Assembly (NCBI GenBank): GCA_003612585.1
Contig: RAZH01000001.1
Coordinates: forward strand, 653,766-717,765
Reading direction: 5' to 3'
Origin: a bacterium 1XD42-54
Lineage (GTDB): Bacteria > Bacillota > Clostridia > Lachnospirales > Lachnospiraceae
Length of the DNA: 64,000 bases
Within the stretch, counting starts at the first letter, position 1; each line of letters begins with the position of its first letter. Below, one piece after another: positions 63,322 to 64,000 of this stretch. A program made the translations under genes and the position numbers. The notes below the pieces were generated by a model that saw nothing but the letters and a program-made list of their open reading frames with translations, did not search any database and was not told the DNA's origin.

Positions 63322-63548
63322 TATATTTATTTATTAATCTTTTATTATCTGAAAATCAAAAGAAAAAGCTAAAAAAATATTCTGCTCTCGGTAATATAAT
63401 CATTGCTTATGCTGAAATGTTATCTTGGATTATTTTGCTCACTTTGTATAGATCTGCTTCTTTCACCAAAAATGATTGTTTATTTGAGGAAACGTAAAAG
63501 ATAGTCGGTTCATCTATTTGAATAAGATACGCTTTTTAAACTAAGAAA
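63322..63548. other. AT-rich spacer between the flotillin promoter and the tRNA cluster
   Basis: This spacer holds nothing supported. A 60-codon plus-strand frame (63315-63497) starts inside the promoter and lacks a ribosome site. Confidence 0.4.
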
Positions 63549-63581
63549 ATAAAAAAGCTTCTGGAAAACCAGAAGCTTTTT
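63549..63581 (-). terminator. Terminator of the tRNA cluster
   Basis: The arms AAAAGCTTCTGG and CCAGAAGCTTTT enclose a four-base loop, with a T-run on the minus strand. Confidence 0.85.
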
Positions 63582-63584
63582 AAG

Positions 63585-63655
63585 AGGCGCGAACCGGATT
63601 TGAACCGGTGATAAGGGTGTTGCAGACCCGTGCCTTACCACTTGGCTATCGCGCC
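63585..63655 (-). tRNA. tRNA-Cys (GCA)
   Basis: The 71-base cloverleaf has acceptor arms GGCGCGA/TCGCGCC and discriminator U. The anticodon loop CTGCAAC gives anticodon GCA. The T-arm reads CCGGTTCAAATCCGG. It is the last of three tRNAs in one transcript. Confidence 0.95.
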
Positions 63656-63662
63656 ATATAAG

Positions 63663-63734
63663 TGACTCCTACGAGAATCGAACTCGTGTTACCGCCGTGA
63701 AAGGGCGATGTCTTAACCGCTTGACCAAGGAGCC
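63663..63734 (-). tRNA. tRNA-Glu (UUC)
   Basis: The 72-base cloverleaf has acceptor arms GGCTCCT/AGGAGTC and discriminator A. The anticodon loop CTTTCAC gives anticodon UUC. The T-arm reads ACGAGTTCGATTCTCGT. Confidence 0.95.
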
Positions 63735-63767
63735 ATGTTTTTGTATCTTTTCTTAGATACTACAAAA

Positions 63768-63839
63768 CTCCCCGAGTTGGGCTCGAACCAACAACCCTTC
63801 GGTTAACAGCCGAATGCTCTACCATTGAGCTATCGAGGA
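63768..63839 (-). tRNA. tRNA-Asn (GUU)
   Basis: The 72-base cloverleaf has acceptor arms TCCTCGA/TCGGGGA and discriminator G. The anticodon loop CTGTTAA gives anticodon GUU. The T-arm reads TTGGTTCGAGCCCAA. It is the first tRNA of the cluster. Confidence 0.95.
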
Positions 63840-63887
63840 ATATCTTCAGGTATATTCTGTTCTTAACATACCTTCAAAACCACATAC

Positions 63888-63916
63888 AGGATACTATATC
63901 TTTCCGTTTTTTGCAA
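63888..63916 (-). promoter_or_regulatory. Promoter of the tRNA-Asn-Glu-Cys cluster
   Basis: TTGCAA (63911-63916) and TATCCT (63888-63893) on the minus strand are 17 bases apart, about 50 bp before tRNA-Asn. Confidence 0.6.
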
Positions 63917-64000
63917 GTCCTTTTTTCTCTTTTCTTTCTAACCCTTCCGTTTTCGCTTCAAAAGTCTTCTTCTTCCTTTCTCCACGCTTGGATAAGCTTG

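Noticed and set aside
63315..63497. 60-codon plus-strand frame before the tRNA cluster
   Set aside because: It begins inside the flotillin promoter, has no ribosome site and looks like chance AT-rich coding.

Overview
The window looks like a chromosomal segment of a low-to-mid GC Firmicute of the class Clostridia, most likely a Lachnospiraceae gut anaerobe. This rests on gene content and style rather than on any rRNA. Shine-Dalgarno sites are strong (AGGAGG type). There is a proline T-box leader. Recognised families include a zinc-domain ProRS, a MetV/RnfC2-type methylene-THF reductase system, a liv operon and DUF6077/DUF6128 proteins. No prophage, IS transposase, rRNA or CRISPR array was seen. 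The window is ordinary core and metabolic chromosome with several decayed loci and a good deal of readable promoter architecture.

Layout. 1-5.3 kb: a sulfate/thiosulfate ABC transporter (sbp-cysT-cysW-cysA, minus strand, cysA cut by the window edge), divergent from a LacI-family regulator; the shared intergenic region holds two copies of a 13-14 bp LacI-type palindrome. 5.4-9.1 kb: a methylene-THF reductase operon (MetV-RnfC2 fusion, MetV, MetF). 9.1-13.1 kb: a secreted protein, a broken ECF-sigma/membrane fusion gene and a subtilisin-like protease. 13.1-17.2 kb: a long palindromic MITE-like element, a CoA-disulfide-reductase/rhodanese/sulfite-reductase fusion and its divergent LysR regulator. 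17.2-22.6 kb: a peptide-salvage locus (LD-carboxypeptidase, OppF, a collapsed oppB/oppC pseudogene, M20 amidohydrolase, DppA D-aminopeptidase). 22.8-25.2 kb: an acidic hypothetical protein, an SGNH hydrolase and a cytidylate-kinase-like protein. 25.3-30.1 kb: the liv branched-chain amino acid transporter. 30.2-32.0 kb: proS with its T-box leader. 32.0-40.5 kb: a molybdenum hydroxylase operon divergent from a Mo/W-type FecB/FecCD/ATPase transporter, followed by a ModE-like regulator, a MocA-like transferase and a radical SAM activase. 40.5-44.1 kb: a DUF6128 protein and a two-component system. 44.1-48.4 kb: SbcC/SbcD. 48.6-52.1 kb: glutamate dehydrogenase, an HtrA protease and a DUF2284 protein. 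52.4-55.6 kb: a DUF6077 pair, TruA and Maf. 56.0-63.0 kb: a repetitive small protein, serine acetyltransferase, an iron alcohol dehydrogenase, a zinc-ribbon protein, a cupin, an MFS transporter and a flotillin. 63.6-63.8 kb: tRNA-Cys, tRNA-Glu and tRNA-Asn.

Regulation gives the most interesting signals. (i) The Mo/W transporter promoter (TTGCCT-17-TATAAT) abuts a 30 bp ModE-like palindrome, and a ModE-like protein is encoded in the same operon. (ii) The two-component system promoter and the htrA promoter both carry 11-bp-phased TGTGAT/TGTAAT-type direct repeats, which suggests the TCS is a CssRS-like envelope-stress system controlling itself and HtrA. (iii) The flotillin gene is preceded by a strong promoter, a yybP-ykoY (manganese) riboswitch-like aptamer and an overlapping terminator. 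(iv) A hairpin element occurs three times, each time fused to the T-tract of a minus-strand terminator. Product names come from recognising families by eye; no database search was run.
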